64,000 nucleotides of DNA from Lophius americanus (GCA_037951165.1 JBBDHG010000126.1:1116001-1180000), one strand, 5' to 3'; counted from the first letter of the stretch, positions 1-13,623 are shown. The notes: a model not told the origin generated them from the sequence alone. Translations and numbers: made by a program.

Positions 1-243
1 CCTTACACGTTAAAAAGTTTTTGTTTGTTTGGTTGTTGCTCAAGTTGACTTTGTATTATGTTAAATTCTGTTGGTATATTGACAAAAGTAGAGGAAACCA
101 TGAGGGTTCAAACATTCTTCCAGTGCTTCATGTTTACTTATCAAAAACGAAAGCACGTTTTTTGGGTTTCCCTCTCGTCTTTGACTGAAGCTATCATTTA
201 AACACAAACATACTAATCATATTAATGCCATTGATCGTTCCAG
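1..243 (+). other. odr4: odr4 intron, partial
   Basis: This is sequence upstream of the first visible odr4 exon. It ends in TTCCAG at 238-243, a plausible 3' splice site. I see no other exon or repeat here. Confidence 0.6.
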
Positions 244-2510
244 AACGCGGGCAAACCTGCGGAGTGGAAGTATCAGTCGGGTGTGTGCTCCTCCTGGATC
301 CTGTTGTCATGTTGTTTGAATGTGGACGTCCTGGTACCACTACCAGAGAACAAAACTGATCTAGAAAGCATGGATAAATGCCTTAAGGTTGGTACACACA
401 CGTACACACACACACACACACACACACATATGTAGGTGTATTTTTAAGTGGATCAGTGTAACTACTCTCCCTTCATGCTCTGTTCCAGGATGGACTGAAA
501 GTATGGGCCAACAATGTTGAGAATGCCGTTTGTCTGATTGATGGAAACAGACTGCCAGAGGACGAAGAGTTCACAGTGGGACAGGTAATATAAGTCTTAA
601 CAGCACCGAGAAAACCCTTCCCGAGGCAAATAAAACCTGCTTTTAGGAGGTTGCTAATTACATCTTAGTGGAACTTTGCTTAAAGGTAATTTGGCAGCGA
701 TAGTCCCAAACGTACTTTCTAAGTACTTTGTACAACTGACAGTTAAGGTTTCATCATAAACTGTAGGTCTTGCAAATGTATTTACCTGTTTAGGTACACA
801 GACAGCGATTCTTAACTATTTAAATCAAAAATAAAATAATAACTATCCCAAAGTTATTTACAACCAAGAGATCTAACTAGTGTCAACAGCAAAAGAAGCA
901 ACTCTTAAAACCGTCATTCCTCATCCACACACCTCCCAAAAATGTCCCAGAGATTTTTATTTTTTTGAAACCATACCCCAACACGTTCCATAAATCCACC
1001 CGACACATACTTTTCTTTGTTGAATGAACACAATGTTTATTTTTTCTCTGAACTGTTTTTTTTTTTCTCTCAAAAAATGACCCGATGAATAATTCTGTGA
1101 AGGTTCATAAACGTGGATCACGGCCTTTCCTGTGTCAAACAAAGACTACTGTATCTTAACAATAAAAGACAATATAATGTTCGAACTACAGATAAATGCA
1201 ACATTTTTCAACCTTCATTTTATATCATGCTTACTGGCCTCAAGTGCTATTTATCATTTGTCTGTAAATCAATAACTGTTTGATTTACTATAGTACAACG
1301 ATAGATATAACAAGACCCATGACATATGATATATTGACGTTAATTTCCTCGATTTGATTTATAAGCACCAACTTCGGACTAAATCGGACCAACAGCTGAG
1401 AAATGATTGCCAGAAAACCTTTGGTGATAAAACTCCCCCTAGAGTTGGAAGTATACTACCTTTTCCAAAATAAATCCAGGTCTGAGGGGGTATAAAATGT
1501 GAAAATGATCCAAGAGATTGTTTTTGAGTTGTTGGGTTAACAACAAAGGATTTGCGACAGCAGTGACGATTCCATAATATCCCCGATCTTTTCAAGATAT
1601 AATTACAGTAATGCGTTCTATGAGGTTATAATCATATTGTGTTTGATATTTCTCTGCAGAAGAAGAATGGGAGACATGTATATACAGGCCAGCTGCTCGT
1701 CTCATCGGTAAGATATAGAATATATATATATATTCATATATTCATTCATATATATATGAATATATAATATATATACATATATGTATATATAGATATTTGT
1801 ATATATATATGCTCACACCCAAAGACACACAAACTTCCTAAACAGGAAAGACATGATGGATATCTAGTACAGATAATAATACTGTACTAGACCTGTACTA
1901 TGTTTTACTGTCCTTCAAATTCCAAAAAAACAAGTGATCATAGCTGGAATGTTGGCTGTTCACATTCTGTTCCTGATTTCCTTTGATCAGGGCGAGCAAA
2001 TTACCACGGATTTGGTCCACAAATGTGGAGGCAGCTTGTTCGTCAGAGGAACGATCCACAGCAGAGCTTACCTCCACAACAACAAACCAAAGGCCGGACT
2101 AGCTGAAAAAGTAAGGCTTTAATTCAGTTTGTGGTGTTAAATTATGCTGGAAGAACGATCCATCATTTAGTAATGACATCATCTCTGTCCACAGATGCTG
2201 AAGAGGGACGTGCTCTCGACAGTGGCCATAAGGGTTCAGATGATGCTGGAGGAACTGCTGGTATCGGAGGAGGAGAAACAAGGCAAACAAACAGGTAAAA
2301 GTGCACACATGGGCCCACTAGACTTTGCTTCGCCAATCAAATGCTTTTTTCAAAAGATAATGAAGGTTGAGGTCAGGGTGGTGGGTGGGTTTGCCATTGA
2401 CCAATCACAACCGAGGGGTAGAGCAGGCTGATAGGAAGCAACTGTGTGGCAAATTATTATTTTTAAGGTCATCAACACTGAAATATGCTTTCTGCAGTAT
2501 TAAATTACAT

Positions 2511-2543
<33 letters not shown>

Positions 2544-5500
2544 GTCTATGCTAACATGCTAAACATAAAAATAGTTTGTCCATAAGCTTCCAACTGATAT
2601 TAAGGTAAGACTATCTTGAGTCTACAGAACAGACACTACCTACTTAACTAGTAAAAGCACTCCAAGCCTCAGCCGGAGAACAATAGTACCCTATTAAGAC
2701 ATTATTGTGATCAGAGTCAATTAAATCTCTTTATTTTGGACATTTTCATACAGATTCCTCCATTCATTTGGGTTAATTCCAAATGGCTTATAATTTTAAT
2801 TAATTTTATTTTAAATGCTGTGACACAAGTAACGTCACCAAAATGTAATAACTTCTAGAATATGACAAAACGTACCTCTGCGGAAATCCTCATCCAAATC
2901 TGGCATGTAGTTTTTCCGTAACCTGTCCACAACTAATCTCCACTATTATTGTCATAATCTTCATTTCCTAACCTAAATAACTGCCGGTGATTAACGCTAG
3001 TTTAGTTCAGTGAAAGTCCATATAGTTCTCTTCTATTAAGATAAGATATTCCTTAATTAGTCCCAGAACGGGGAGATCTATGGTGTCACAGGAGCACAGG
3101 GGAATAACAATAACAGAATAAGAGTGAGCATCAGTGATACACAATAGTTATATGTAATAAGCATTATGGAGATATAATAAATTGGAACACTATCAACAGA
3201 AAATAACAAAATACTAAAACTTTAAAGAGGAGATATAAAACTATATAGGAAGGAAAAGTATATACAATTTAGACAATGTTAGATTTAACAAAAAATGACA
3301 CCATTGCACATCAGAAAAATGCTGGTATTACACGGTTGTATGGTCATACACCTGAGAGAGGTGCTGATATACATGGCAAGTGATGAAATGAAAATATACG
3401 CCTGAGTGGATGTTATTTACACAGACAGCATCTTAATAGTGCCTTCATTGGTCAGTTACTGGTGTGTACTGGTCCACTGATACCCCTTTTCCAACAAAGG
3501 TAACCGGGTGCTAGTTCGGTGCCAGTGCTTAGGTGGTTGAGCTCACGCACCTCCTAAGAACCTTTTTGCTATTCCATTGGAAAAGAGCCAAATCAGATCC
3601 ACGCCATTACATTCCGTAACGTAGTCGGTTCTTGCCTCTAGACCAGAGAAGAGTTGGTGCCTGTTTGGCACCAGTTTTGAGAGCCAGGAGCTGGTGCTTA
3701 AACTGTGAAAAAGCAAAGAACTGGTGCTTAGTCAGGCTCTGGCCCCGAACTAGCCCAGGAACCAGCTCGCTGGAAAAGGTGTGAGTGAAGAGCTGATTGT
3801 AGAGTCTGATAGTTGCCGGAAGGAAGGACCTGCAATAATGCTCCTTCAAGCACTTAGGGGGAAGCCGTCTGTCGCTTAATTATTTATAGATATTTTGAGG
3901 TATATTAGCATCTTTATCTTAGCTGCTATCAACACCAAGTGACCCAAATTACAGGAGGTGGCCAAAGTCTCACTAATATCCGCTAGCATTGTCATAACCT
4001 TCATTTCACAACCTTAATAACTGCAGAAAATGACATTTGCCAGTTTTGATGTGTCCCATGGCACCCTCTTGTCCCAATGTTGTGATGTCACAAATCCAAA
4101 TAGCTCATTAACGCCTCCGCCAATTAAAGAGTTTGTTTTTCCTCCTGTTTGTTTGTCAGCAAGATTAAAGAAAAGAAATGGACGGATTTCCTTTAGATTA
4201 TACAAAGAGGTAGGTTTTGGCATATCCTGGAGATGATTACAATTGTATGAGGTTGTGTTTTACAGCATTTCAAATAAAATAAAAATGAGTTGAAAATGCA
4301 TCAAGAGAGTGCAAAACCCATGACCCTACCGAGCCACAACAGAACCCTACGTTAAGGAGAAATTCGTTCAGGTTTCTCCATTAATGTCTGAGTTACTGCA
4401 AAGGAATCAAAGGTACAAAGACGGCATTAGCCACATTGTGACGTCCTGACACCAAATGGCTTATCATAACTTCCGTCAAGGAGGTTAGTTGTTTACTCCT
4501 GTTCGTTTGATTTGGTTCCTTCGATGTTCACTTGGGGGAGGAGCGGGGGGCTCAGTGTGCTGAAAAGAGATGCTGAAGTGTTAGGCGCAGGAGTTGAGCG
4601 GCTAGAGAGTATTTGAGAGCTACTCAGAGTTTGTTGGAGGTATTAGTAGATTTGGAGGCTGGCAAAAACTCAGACATTAATGGCCAACCTAGAGTACTGT
4701 TGTGCCTTCTTCCTTTTATGTTTTATAGTGGAGAGGAACAGGAAATGTCTATTTTTTTTTTTTTAAAGCTCCACCCCCGAAGAAACATCAAAGGATTGAA
4801 GGGAACTTTTGAAACTGAGCCCCCAGTTCCACCCCCCAAAGGAACATCAAAGGATGTGACATCACCAGTCCAAACGACTTATTTTATTTTAAATGTTGCG
4901 AAACTGAAAATATCACCAACATTATATCACCTCTAGGATATGCCCACCACCACTTGTGTTAGGCAATGCCGGTGGGGGTCATACCGCAGTAGGTTCAACC
5001 AAGCCACGCCGGCTTCAGGATAGAGGCCAGACAAAAAGCAGCACCTGGTCTTCCAGGTTGGGGATGGAGCTAACAACCAAACCCCGTAAACATAACCGTT
5101 ACAGAAACATTGACAACAGAAAGACAGTCTCCAACCCTGGTAGAGGAGGGTTCCTCACTAAAAAGAAATATGACGCTGTGTGATGAAAGCCGTGAGGTAG
5201 CCACAGAGCCAAAACCCCTTCTGTCAACCAGAGACATCCTTATCGGAACAATGTCAGGACTCTGTATGAGAATGGACAGACAATGCAAGAAGCAGCAGAT
5301 ATCAGGACATTCAACCTAGACCTGCTAGGAACTAGCGAGACCAGATGGATTCAGGCTGGAGAACAAAGACTGACGACTGGAGGGCTACTACTCTACTCGG
5401 GCCATGAAGAGGACAGGGCCTCGCTCACCGAGGGGGTTTGCCTTCTTCGATCAAGATGGAAACAACGAAAATAAGGACGGCTTATGCAGACTGCAGAATA

Positions 5501-8500
5501 TCCTGGAGAAACTAAAAAGAAAAGACGTCGGCATTCTTATTTGGGACTTCAGAGCAAACATTGGAAGAGACAACACAGACTATGAGAAAGTGATGGGCAA
5601 GCAAGGTTTCAGAGCGATTCATGAGAATGGAGAGATTTGTGGACACCTGTGCCCTGAACAACCTATTAATCTAAGGAAGCGTCTTTCCACACAAGGATAC
5701 ACAAGGTGACCTGGGTATCACCGGACGGTGTGACCGAGAACCAGATTTCTCAGAAAGTCACTTCAGGTCCTACGCGTGAGGACAGGAGCAGATGTGGCAT
5801 CAGATCATCGCCTTTTAGACGCAACACTGAAACTGAAACTGAAGAAACACTGGATGGAAGCAGCAAAAAATGGGCAGAGGTTCAATACCTGCCTACTGAA
5901 AAACCCATAGAAAACGGAGGAAAACACTTTAAATGATTGTGACAGTGATTAGACAGAAGAAGCACAAGCAGAAGGAGTGGATATCGGCAGAAACACTCCG
6001 AAAGATAGAAGAGAGGCGACAAAAGAAGGCAGAGATTAAAAACAACCACACAAAGGAAACCAAGGCAAAAGCTCAAAAATAATACACAGACATCAACAGG
6101 GAGGTAAAGAGAAGCACCAAGAGAGACAAAAGAAAATAGATGCACCTGCTCATCAACTGTGGAAGCATTGCACAGCAGAGGTGCAGAAAGCAGACATGGT
6201 CTTCTCTGTAGAGATGTTGTACCCACTGTTTGAAAAGTTCTGGGAGAAAGTTCTACCAGAAATCTGGAGGGAAGGCTACCTGATCAAGCTCCCAACGAAA
6301 GGAGACCCCAGCAAATGTCCTTACTACAGAGGAATCACGCTTCTCTCAGTTCCAGGAAAGATTTGTAACAGAATCCTCCATGTAATGTGATGGATGGCAT
6401 TACTGAAAGACAGGTCAACATCATTAAGGACTCCTACGAGGGAATGATCTGCAGAGTTATACATGGAGGACAACTAAAAGGCCTGAAACCAGATTCAGTG
6501 GATACTCACAAAACTGCTAGACGACCAAGACACCGCAGATGACCTAGCTCTGCGATCTCATAATCACGAGCAGACCAAGGTCTGGCAAGCCCCTCATCAC
6601 AAGTAGGCTTCAACATCCACAAAGGGAAAACTCATATCCTCAAAGTCATCACAACACTTGAAGAACTAGTGACCCAGGAGGGAACAACACTTGAGGAGGT
6701 AGAAGCCTTTGCCTACTTTGGCAGGTCTTTGACAGGCAAGGAGTTACGGTCGCAAGTGAGCTCACCGATCTCTTCTCTTTTGCAACGGAGCTGTATAATA
6801 AAGAAATATTTGAGTAAGTTCAACTGAGACTCAGTGAGTTACTATCTTTTGTCATCAAAGTACTCATCATCCATGAGGAGGAGAATGACCAATGGCCACA
6901 TGTGTGGCGGTGCATGCTCCTTCCTCTCCATTCCCCAGCTGCTTCGTTGTGGGATCGCTTGGATTGAGAGACTGGAACGTTGCATCTACCCCCATCTTCG
7001 ATCCCTCAAGCCGAGGCATGGAAAGCCATTTGCAGCGCAGATCAGCTGCCTGGTGGTCCTCTATGGCACGCACTGTGCAATGGATAAATTCATCTTCAAG
7101 AGCTGCAGGCTGATTTTCCAGTTGCTGCGATAACCCGCTATCAAAGTCCTCATAATCTGGGCGCTTCAAAAAAGGAAAGAAAAAGGACAAATAATAACCG
7201 AGAAAAAAATCTCCAAATGGACATGAGGGATTTGTTCCATTTGTTTTGTTTTGGGAGGAGCTCCTGGTGGCAAATGGTACCCAGCTAATACATATCTAGT
7301 TAATGGTCAGCTAAGCTGGTTTTAGCTAACTTTCTCAAACTAGCCCACATTGTGTGCCTGATTCTATTACTCAGCACAACAACCGTCTTCTCACCGTAAG
7401 AGCAGATTTTGCGTCCCTGGCACATATTTTTTGTTTCCAAAAGTACATATCTAGCAACTGTAACACGCGTTTTTCATGCACTGAAATGCCTTTTAATATG
7501 CTAATATTTAAAGACTCATTCTTATTATTGGGGGCGGCTGTAACTCAGTGAGTAGACGGTCGTCTCGCAATCAGAAGATCGAAGGTAGCCGGTTCAAGCC
7601 CCAACAAATCTAAATGTCGAAGGGTTCTTGAGCAGGATCCTGAACTCCAATCTGCTCCCCAGGTGCTGCAGATAGCTGCTCACTGCTCCTCAGGGATGGG
7701 TTAATTGCAGAGAACCAATTTTGCTACGTTATACTGCTTGTATGATTGTATGTGACAAATAAAAGCTTCTTTTTCCTTCTATTTCTGAAGCATATCCCAA
7801 ACACTGTTGAACATTTTCTTTCAAACATCACCCATGTACTAACGGTGTGCCTTTTCACTTTTTGAAAACGTTTGAACCTTCTTTTCCCGCTCTTTCCAAA
7901 TTGTTGAAAACAGTTTGAACTTGGTCTCAGACGAAGGAGTGAAACTTTTGTAACTTTTTTATGATTTTGTTGATTTAAAAAGATTTTCTTCAGAAGAGTG
8001 TTGTTATCAGGAGGAGGAAAACTTTAGACTTTTTGTTCCATCCTCAGACTTTTATGGCACGTAATTTAAGATTATAAAGCAGAGTATCATCAATAAAGTG
8101 ACCAATGGGGAGAAAGCAGTTTGGAGCTACGACTGACGGTTTCTTATAGATAAATGAGTTGTAAATTTCTTTATATCACTTACATAACTCTCATTCTAAT
8201 ATTGGCTTTTCTCTCACCTTAGCGGATAGAAGTATTTTTTACTATAATTTATAAGCATTATAGTAACCCCAGCCAATATTGGTGAATCTTTTTGATTTTA
8301 GTGAGTATTTTATCATATTGGACCCTGAGCAATGTGAACAATACAGGATTGAATACATTTGTGTCCTTCCTCACCCTCAGTCAAGTTCCCTTTTGCTGGT
8401 GTCTTGAAAACTGTTTAGGATAGACAAGTAAATTATAAATATAGGTAATGTTGTCATTGTTTATAACTAACACTCGATTTGATGAATTTAACTCAAGTCT

Positions 8501-11500
8501 TAAGTTATTTTCTAACCAAGTGTCCACCTGTTGACTCTTCGCGTCTCTCTTTCAGAGGGGCTCTGTGTCCCCCGCCGTATCTTCTGTCCATTAAGTGGAT
8601 GCGGCCCATTGACTGTGTGCGATTACCAGTACAGTGACGAAGGCAAGTCCGAGACTTGTGACAGGCTGAAGGAGATGCTGGACATAAGTGCATCTGAGGA
8701 CGACTTGGACACCACGCAGGAAATACAAGCAGGACCCATCGAGAACGTTGATGAAGCAGGTGGGAACAGGGCGTGTCTGCCCAGTATCGGCTATGTGGCT
8801 CAGTTATGAAGTAGAATTTTACCACCAATGACATTATCACTGATGATCCCTGCTGCTGAGATGGGACTGGAACCATTTGCTTGTTTGTGAGCAGGATAGC
8901 TCAAAACATTTTTTTCAATTTCAATGACATTTTGTGAAAAGGTGGGTCCTGGGGAGGCAAACAAGCAAATAGATTCATCATCCAGCATGACGGAATATCA
9001 CAATTTCCTTGTTTCGCTATTAAACAGAAAGTAATAATCCCTCAATCCATGGTCCAGCCTTCCTCAACTTTCAGATATGAGAGTTTGAATACTTCCATCC
9101 ACATGTCCAAATTCAGCTAAAGTCATAGCGCTGCCTAGTGGCAACAGGAAATTAATCATCTTGAATTTCAACACCGACTGTCAAACTTAATGACAAAAAA
9201 TGTAACGTGATGTAAGGCTGTCCGGAATGATCTGAGGCACTCTGAAGATAGGTAAAAAATCTTTTATTAATAAAGAGACTCTTTATGCCCTGATGAAGAC
9301 GCGTTTGAGTTGAAATCCATGAATTGATAAATAAAGGAAAATCATTTCTAACCTATTTTCTGAGTTCTACACTACCATCCATCACGTCACAATATTTGTC
9401 AGTAGGTTGGACCGTCATTGCAGAAATTCATTATATTGTGGTCCCTGATTTTCCCTTTTTTTTTCCATCACCTACGTCAGAAAGGGAAGGACGTACAAAC
9501 ATTGGATGTGCGTGTGCACAAAAATATCCTGATTTATAAAACAATGCGCACGCACTTCCTACGCCAATTTCCTGTTATAAATCACAACCTACTCGAAAGG
9601 TGGCGCAGGATTTGCGGTCTTCATGCAAAGTCAGTGGAACGCCTCAAATTAATATCGATGACTCCTGATTGATGATGTCAGATAGGGAAAACCACAAAGG
9701 TCTGAGGGCGGGAGGAAGTTTTGGACACTGATTACCTGCAAGACGCACAGGATAACTACATGTTTTGTACTTCTTTATTTTAAAGAATGTAAAGCAAACA
9801 TATTCAAATATGGTAGAACAAACACAAACATTAATGTACTAAAAACAAGTAGGACTCTGTTAATACATCCATTAGGGCTTGATTTATTACCTCCGCCAAG
9901 GAAGGAGGTTATGTTTCACTCCTGTTATTTTGTCTGTTTGTTTGTTTTCCTGTTTGTTTGTCAGGATAATTACTGAATAACCACATCTAGTAACCAAACT
10001 CAGCTACACTTGACACTAACTCTTTAGTTACTTATGCTTGTTTCCTGCATCTGCGTTTGGAACAGATCATGCTCTGTTCCAAACAGTGCATACTCTGTAT
10101 TTGTGGTTCGCTGCAGGCAGTCACTAACTGCACAGCACTACAAAAGAAGTTACTTTAGCCCATTGGCTAAATTATTATTACTATTATACAGTTGTTTAAA
10201 TGTTTGGTCACTTTTAAAGTTGAGTCGCCCCTCTCATAACTCATCCATTTAATATATTCATGGACCACCATACACATACATTGACATGGAGGGCATGCAA
10301 TTATTAAAATAGAGTGCAGTACAACACGACTCACATCAGCGGCATGTAGTTGCTGTGACCATGAGAGGGCGCTCTTGAGCCAAACATCTAAGTAAGAATT
10401 CATTAATGGGGGTTATAACAAGTGGAGTCACAAACTAGATAAATTCTGTTACACACACATTTGTATATTTTCTGGTATATTTTGGTGATGTTATGTGTTT
10501 CGCAGATATTGCAATAAAATAAAAAATATTAAGCCATTTATTGTTGTGATGCCACAATGTGCCAAGGCGAGCGCATAACACTGTCTTGTCTTTGTTCCTT
10601 TGATTCCTTTTATGTTCCTTTTGGGGCTGGAGCTGAAGGCTCAGTGGACTGATCAGAGACGCTGAAGTGGAAGGCGCAGGAGATGACCGGCTATAGAGTA
10701 TTTGAGAGATAGGGAGATAGTTTGTTTGAGTTGTCAGTAGATCAGTATGATGGCAATAACTAATATATAAATGGAGAAGTCTGCATGAACATTACTTTAC
10801 CTCTGGTTCTGTTGTGCCTTGTTCCTTTTATGTTTTATATAGGAGGAACAGGAAATGTCTATTAAATGCATAGTATTTCCTTGACATCAGTTGTCGCTAT
10901 GTGCTCCAGCGGTGTCAGTGGTGCTTCAGAGGAACAAGGTGCCTCCCGCCCCACACACCCTCCGATAGTTTCCACACAGGGCGCGATGATATACATGCAA
11001 AGTGACAAAGTCGATAAATCAGCCAGTGTAGGCCATTACTATTGTAATTATTATAAACACGTTATGCAAAACAGTATATGAACTGGAAAGAAAGTACTCA
11101 AGAGAGCGCAAACCTCCGCCTAGGGCCATAACCTACCTCTGAACCTGCTTTGTTTCTTCATCTCCCTTTTTTCTCTCCAGTATAAAAGATCAGAGCTACA
11201 AAGCACAACAATACCCAAGGTTTAGGAAACATTCTTGCAGATTTCTGAATGTCTGAGTTATTGCCAGCCTCTAAATCTACTGATAACTCCAACAAACTCT
11301 CTGAGTATCTCTCAAATACTGAGAGTATTTTTTTTCCATCTTCATGTCCACAGACATTTGTTACAACTTGCTTGAGTTATATATACGTTATTGATCTCAT
11401 ACTAAATAGGTCTAACAGAAAAATGCTTCAAACGGGACACGTTTTATACCTTTAACCCCAAACTACACCTGAGGGTTGGTTGACTGGTTTTGACATTGGC

Positions 11501-13602
11501 TGGAGGTGTTTTTTCCTGTTCAGGACGTTCTGATACCGACTTTGAGGTTTTTACATCCAGTTAGTTTCCTTGGTACATGAGAGACCAAGCTAACTCAACA
11601 AGTAATACATTTTCTAAAGAGATTTTAAAAAAAAGCACCAAAAGCAGAGGCAGAGATGTACCGGTCAGTGGATTCTGAGGCCATTTAATCATTCCTTCGT
11701 TTTTACATCTCGTTACACAATACATACATACAGAACAACATCGTGAATTTTTATCTCTGCATTCGACCCATCCCTGAGGGAGCAGTGGGCGGTCCCTGTG
11801 AAGCGCCCGGGGAGCTGAGGTGTCAGTGTCTCGCTCAAGGACCCTTTTGATGTTGCTTCCGGGGTTGGGCTCGAACCCTGGTCTGCCGGTTGAGGGACAA
11901 ATGCTCTACCCTCACTAATGTCGCCAAATACGTTCCAGCATGTGGATGGAGCGCTGGTTCTAAGTTGTGTCTGCAGACTTTCTCACATCTTGCTTTAATC
12001 ATGGCGTTAACGCCTCCAAAACTGCCAGTGCCAGAGCTTTGTTTCATTCGTACACCCATGCTTTCAGAATTTATGCATAAATACGGACAAATGAAATGCA
12101 GAGTGGAAGAAATGGAAGACTCTGTCCTTGTCGGCATCTGTCTTTAACAATGAGTGTAGATGAGCCTTCAGAGGCCTAAATCCGTCAAACACATTTGTTT
12201 TTGGATGAGAACGGTTTTGGTATGGATTCATTTGGAGTTCTTTATACAGATACTGATTGAAATTTCATACTAATTGTATTTAGTTATTTTCAATGGAAGT
12301 CCGCTTATCTCAAAAAGTTTAAATATTAAGATCGTTTTAGGAAGACGTATTGTCTATTATTATTATGTTTTTGTGATTTCAGGTTAAATCTGTATGTTGG
12401 TAAGAAGGTGCGTGCACACAGTAAGAAGGCACCCAGTTACCCAATTTAGTGAGAAAACTTGCTTGATTGTTTTCTTTCTCAAGTAGCCAGGCTTTTGTTA
12501 CTGATACTAAAGTATTTGTTTTTTTGTGTGTGATTCCAGAGCCCGTTGTGGAAACTGTTAAAACAACCCAAACTGAACCCAAGAAGAACAATTGTGCCTG
12601 TAAGACACTTTCCACTCTAACACCCTCAGTTTTGTCACCTTGACAACCAAGTAAAGCAAAATATGAGCTATCCACATGGATATTGTGCAACCTCTTACAG
12701 TAGGGGTTAACTATACCCCTAGTATAAGAGGCACTATAAGTAGTATAAGTAGCATTTCCAGACAAGAAAACAGTTCAATCTGAATCTATAAGTGTTTCTT
12801 ATGAACAAATAGTAGCATCCTATCGTAGCATGGCCATAGGGTTAGGGGTAATTTCTGTCTTCCTATGAAAAATGGAATCTGGCAGACTTAAACTTTTTAA
12901 GTGTATGTCAAGATACAGGAATCTGTTCTGGTTCGTCACAATTTTCCACTCAGGTTATCTGATAGTGTGAGGCAACATATCTGATTTTTAGGAGATAAAA
13001 AACTTAATTTCCTTTTCGTTAGGACTTAATGAACAGGCTCAGAGAGGCATTCCTAAGACGACGGCGATTTTACCAGGCAAAATAAAACACTAGCCTTTGA
13101 TGCTAAAGTTAGCTAGAATGCTACTGTTGACAGACTTTAAACCATCACTTAAAATCCAACCTCCAGTTTAACCACATCTTTGCAACCATGTCCTTATCCA
13201 TATTCTTTAGTGCGCTTCAGTGTATGATAAAACATTATTTTCTAATCTTGCGCATGTTTAATATCTAAAGATAAGAGATTTTCATGACGTGTGTTTTGAA
13301 ACAAGATTTCATATCGGTTAGGTTTTCAAAACGTCTGTACAGCCAGCCTGGCTTTAGTCTCATTGAATGTGAATAAGATAACAATTACTGTTCTAAAGTA
13401 ATCTTACACACACCAGTAACATTCCCCACTTTTTGATTTGGTACAAATAAACTTTTAACGTATCGTTTATGAAGCTGTGTTGTACATGTTCATGCGCTGT
13501 GCTGACTCCTCTCTGTCTCGTTTAGGGTTTGCCTTTGCCATTGCTGTTGCCCTTCTTGCCATCGTTGTCTCACTGCTCTATCTCAGTCACAGTGATGTTT
13601 AA
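244..13602 (+). CDS. odr4: odr4, 3' part (eight coding exons; 5' end outside window)
   Basis: Coding exons: 244-387, 489-584, 1660-1707, 1991-2110, 2195-2294, 8556-8759, 12540-12599, 13526-13602. All introns are GT-AG and the frame stays open, giving 282 C-terminal residues ending in TAA; human ODR4 is about 454 aa. The match to human ODR4 is clear: visible exon 1 reads KPAEWKYQSG, visible exon 4 has SRAYLHNNKPK, visible exon 5 has KRDVLSTVA, and visible exon 6 has an acidic stretch near SEDDLDTT. The last exon encodes a hydrophobic helix (WFAFAIAVALLAIVVSLLYL) followed by SHSDV, a tail anchor. Family knowledge: ODR-4 is an ER tail-anchored protein that helps chemoreceptor GPCRs reach cilia in C. 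elegans, and in vertebrates it holds the UFM1 protease UFSP2 at the ER. The 6.3-kb fifth visible intron is filled with repeats. The start is not in the window, so upstream exons are unknown. Confidence 0.93.
404..429. repeat. (CA)n microsatellite near an odr4 donor
   Basis: An uninterrupted CA tract begins 16 bases after the 5' splice site at 388. Confidence 0.85.
1360..1610 (+). repeat. Unclassified dispersed repeat, copy 1 (odr4 intron)
   Basis: It shares a run of phrases (ACTAAATC, CCCCCTAG, GAAAATGATCCA, GATTCCATAATATCCC) with 37020-37325 and 38370-38670. A shorter inverted match is at 46440-46560. The common order of these phrases indicates one interspersed family. I cannot assign a class because no coding motif or clear terminal repeat is visible. 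Confidence 0.55.
1716..1812. repeat. (AT)-rich microsatellite with self-complementary stretches
   Basis: It is composed of TATATA runs broken by TTCATA and GAATAT, just after the donor of the third visible odr4 exon. Local palindromes such as ATTCATATATATATGAAT are present. Confidence 0.8.
2512..2543. repeat. (ATT)n microsatellite
   Basis: A perfect trinucleotide run in the fifth visible odr4 intron. It could be the tail of a degraded LINE, but no body is recognisable beside it. Confidence 0.8.
4490..4770 (+). repeat. Unclassified ~280-bp dispersed repeat, copy A
   Basis: This region shares ordered blocks with 10585-10865 and 14280-14475: GGGGGCTCAGTG, a GCTGAAGTG-GGCGCAGGAG block, GAGTATTTGAGAG, then TTGTGCCTT and TTTTATGTTTTATA, then AGGAACAGGAAATGTCTAT. 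An inverted piece lies at 11246-11326. It has no recognisable coding motif, Pol III boxes or LTR ends. Confidence 0.6.
4956..6760 (+). pseudogene. Degenerate RTE-type non-LTR retrotransposon
   Basis: Translated pieces in shifting frames resemble the RTE-type elements often annotated as craniofacial-development-protein-2-like. An endonuclease part around 5283-5400 contains LDLLGTSETRW and LLLYSGHEE. A second endonuclease part around 5540-5640 contains ILIWDFRANIGRDN. A reverse-transcriptase part around 6220-6390 contains WREGYLIKLP and YYRGITLLSVPGKI. The reading frame changes several times, with internal deletions and stops, so the copy is dead. It lies in the fifth visible odr4 intron in the sense orientation. 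The clade assignment rests on recalled motif similarity. Confidence 0.75.
7531..7780 (+). repeat. tRNA-derived SINE
   Basis: The first 70 bases look like a tRNA gene: an A-box-like TAACTCAGTGAG, then an anticodon-arm-like CGTCTCGCAATC, then a B-box-like GGTTCAAGCCCC. A body with CTTGAGCAGGATCCTGAAC and CTGCTCCCCAGGTGCTGCA follows. The tail is CAAATAAAAGCTTCTTTTT. This layout is that of teleost tRNA-SINEs. It is not a functional tRNA, because the arms are mismatched and a SINE body follows. Confidence 0.8.
9885..9985 (+). repeat. Fish CCTCCGCCAAGGAGG repeat fragment
   Basis: TTACCTCCGCCAAGG is followed by GGAGGTTATGTTT and a GTTTGTTTGTTT run. The same start occurs at 14067-14180, with partial copies near 4080-4210, 14010 and 57617-57700. 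I recognise it as a common dispersed sequence in fish genomes but cannot give a reliable class. Confidence 0.55.
10585..10865 (+). repeat. Unclassified ~280-bp dispersed repeat, copy B
   Basis: Same block order as copy A at 4490, ending in GGAACAGGAAATGTCTATTA. It lies in the odr4 intron before the 60-nt exon. Confidence 0.6.
11246..11326 (-). repeat. Inverted fragment of the same dispersed repeat
   Basis: The reverse complement contains GAGTATTTGAGAG, then a TTTGTTGGAG block, then AGATTTAGAGGCTGGCAA. This matches copy A at about 4605-4680. Confidence 0.5.
11690..11925 (-). repeat. tRNA-derived SINE, reverse orientation
   Basis: The reverse complement begins with a tRNA-like segment whose B box (GGTTCGAGCCC) is complementary to 11868-11878, and continues with GAGCGAGACACTGACACC-like body sequence. 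The body block GAGGGAGCAGTGGGCGG, seen on the + strand, is familiar from fish SINEs. It differs from the copy at 7531. Confidence 0.65.
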
Positions 13603-13623
13603 TACACACATATGCATTCATTA

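Noticed and set aside
6867..7190. 107-codon minus-strand open frame beside the RTE relic
   Set aside because: Overlapping open frames on both strands and no recognised motif. It may be a remnant of another transposon, but I cannot support a gene.
7531..7602. Functional tRNA gene
   Set aside because: A and B boxes are present, but the cloverleaf is degenerate and a SINE body and A-rich tail follow.
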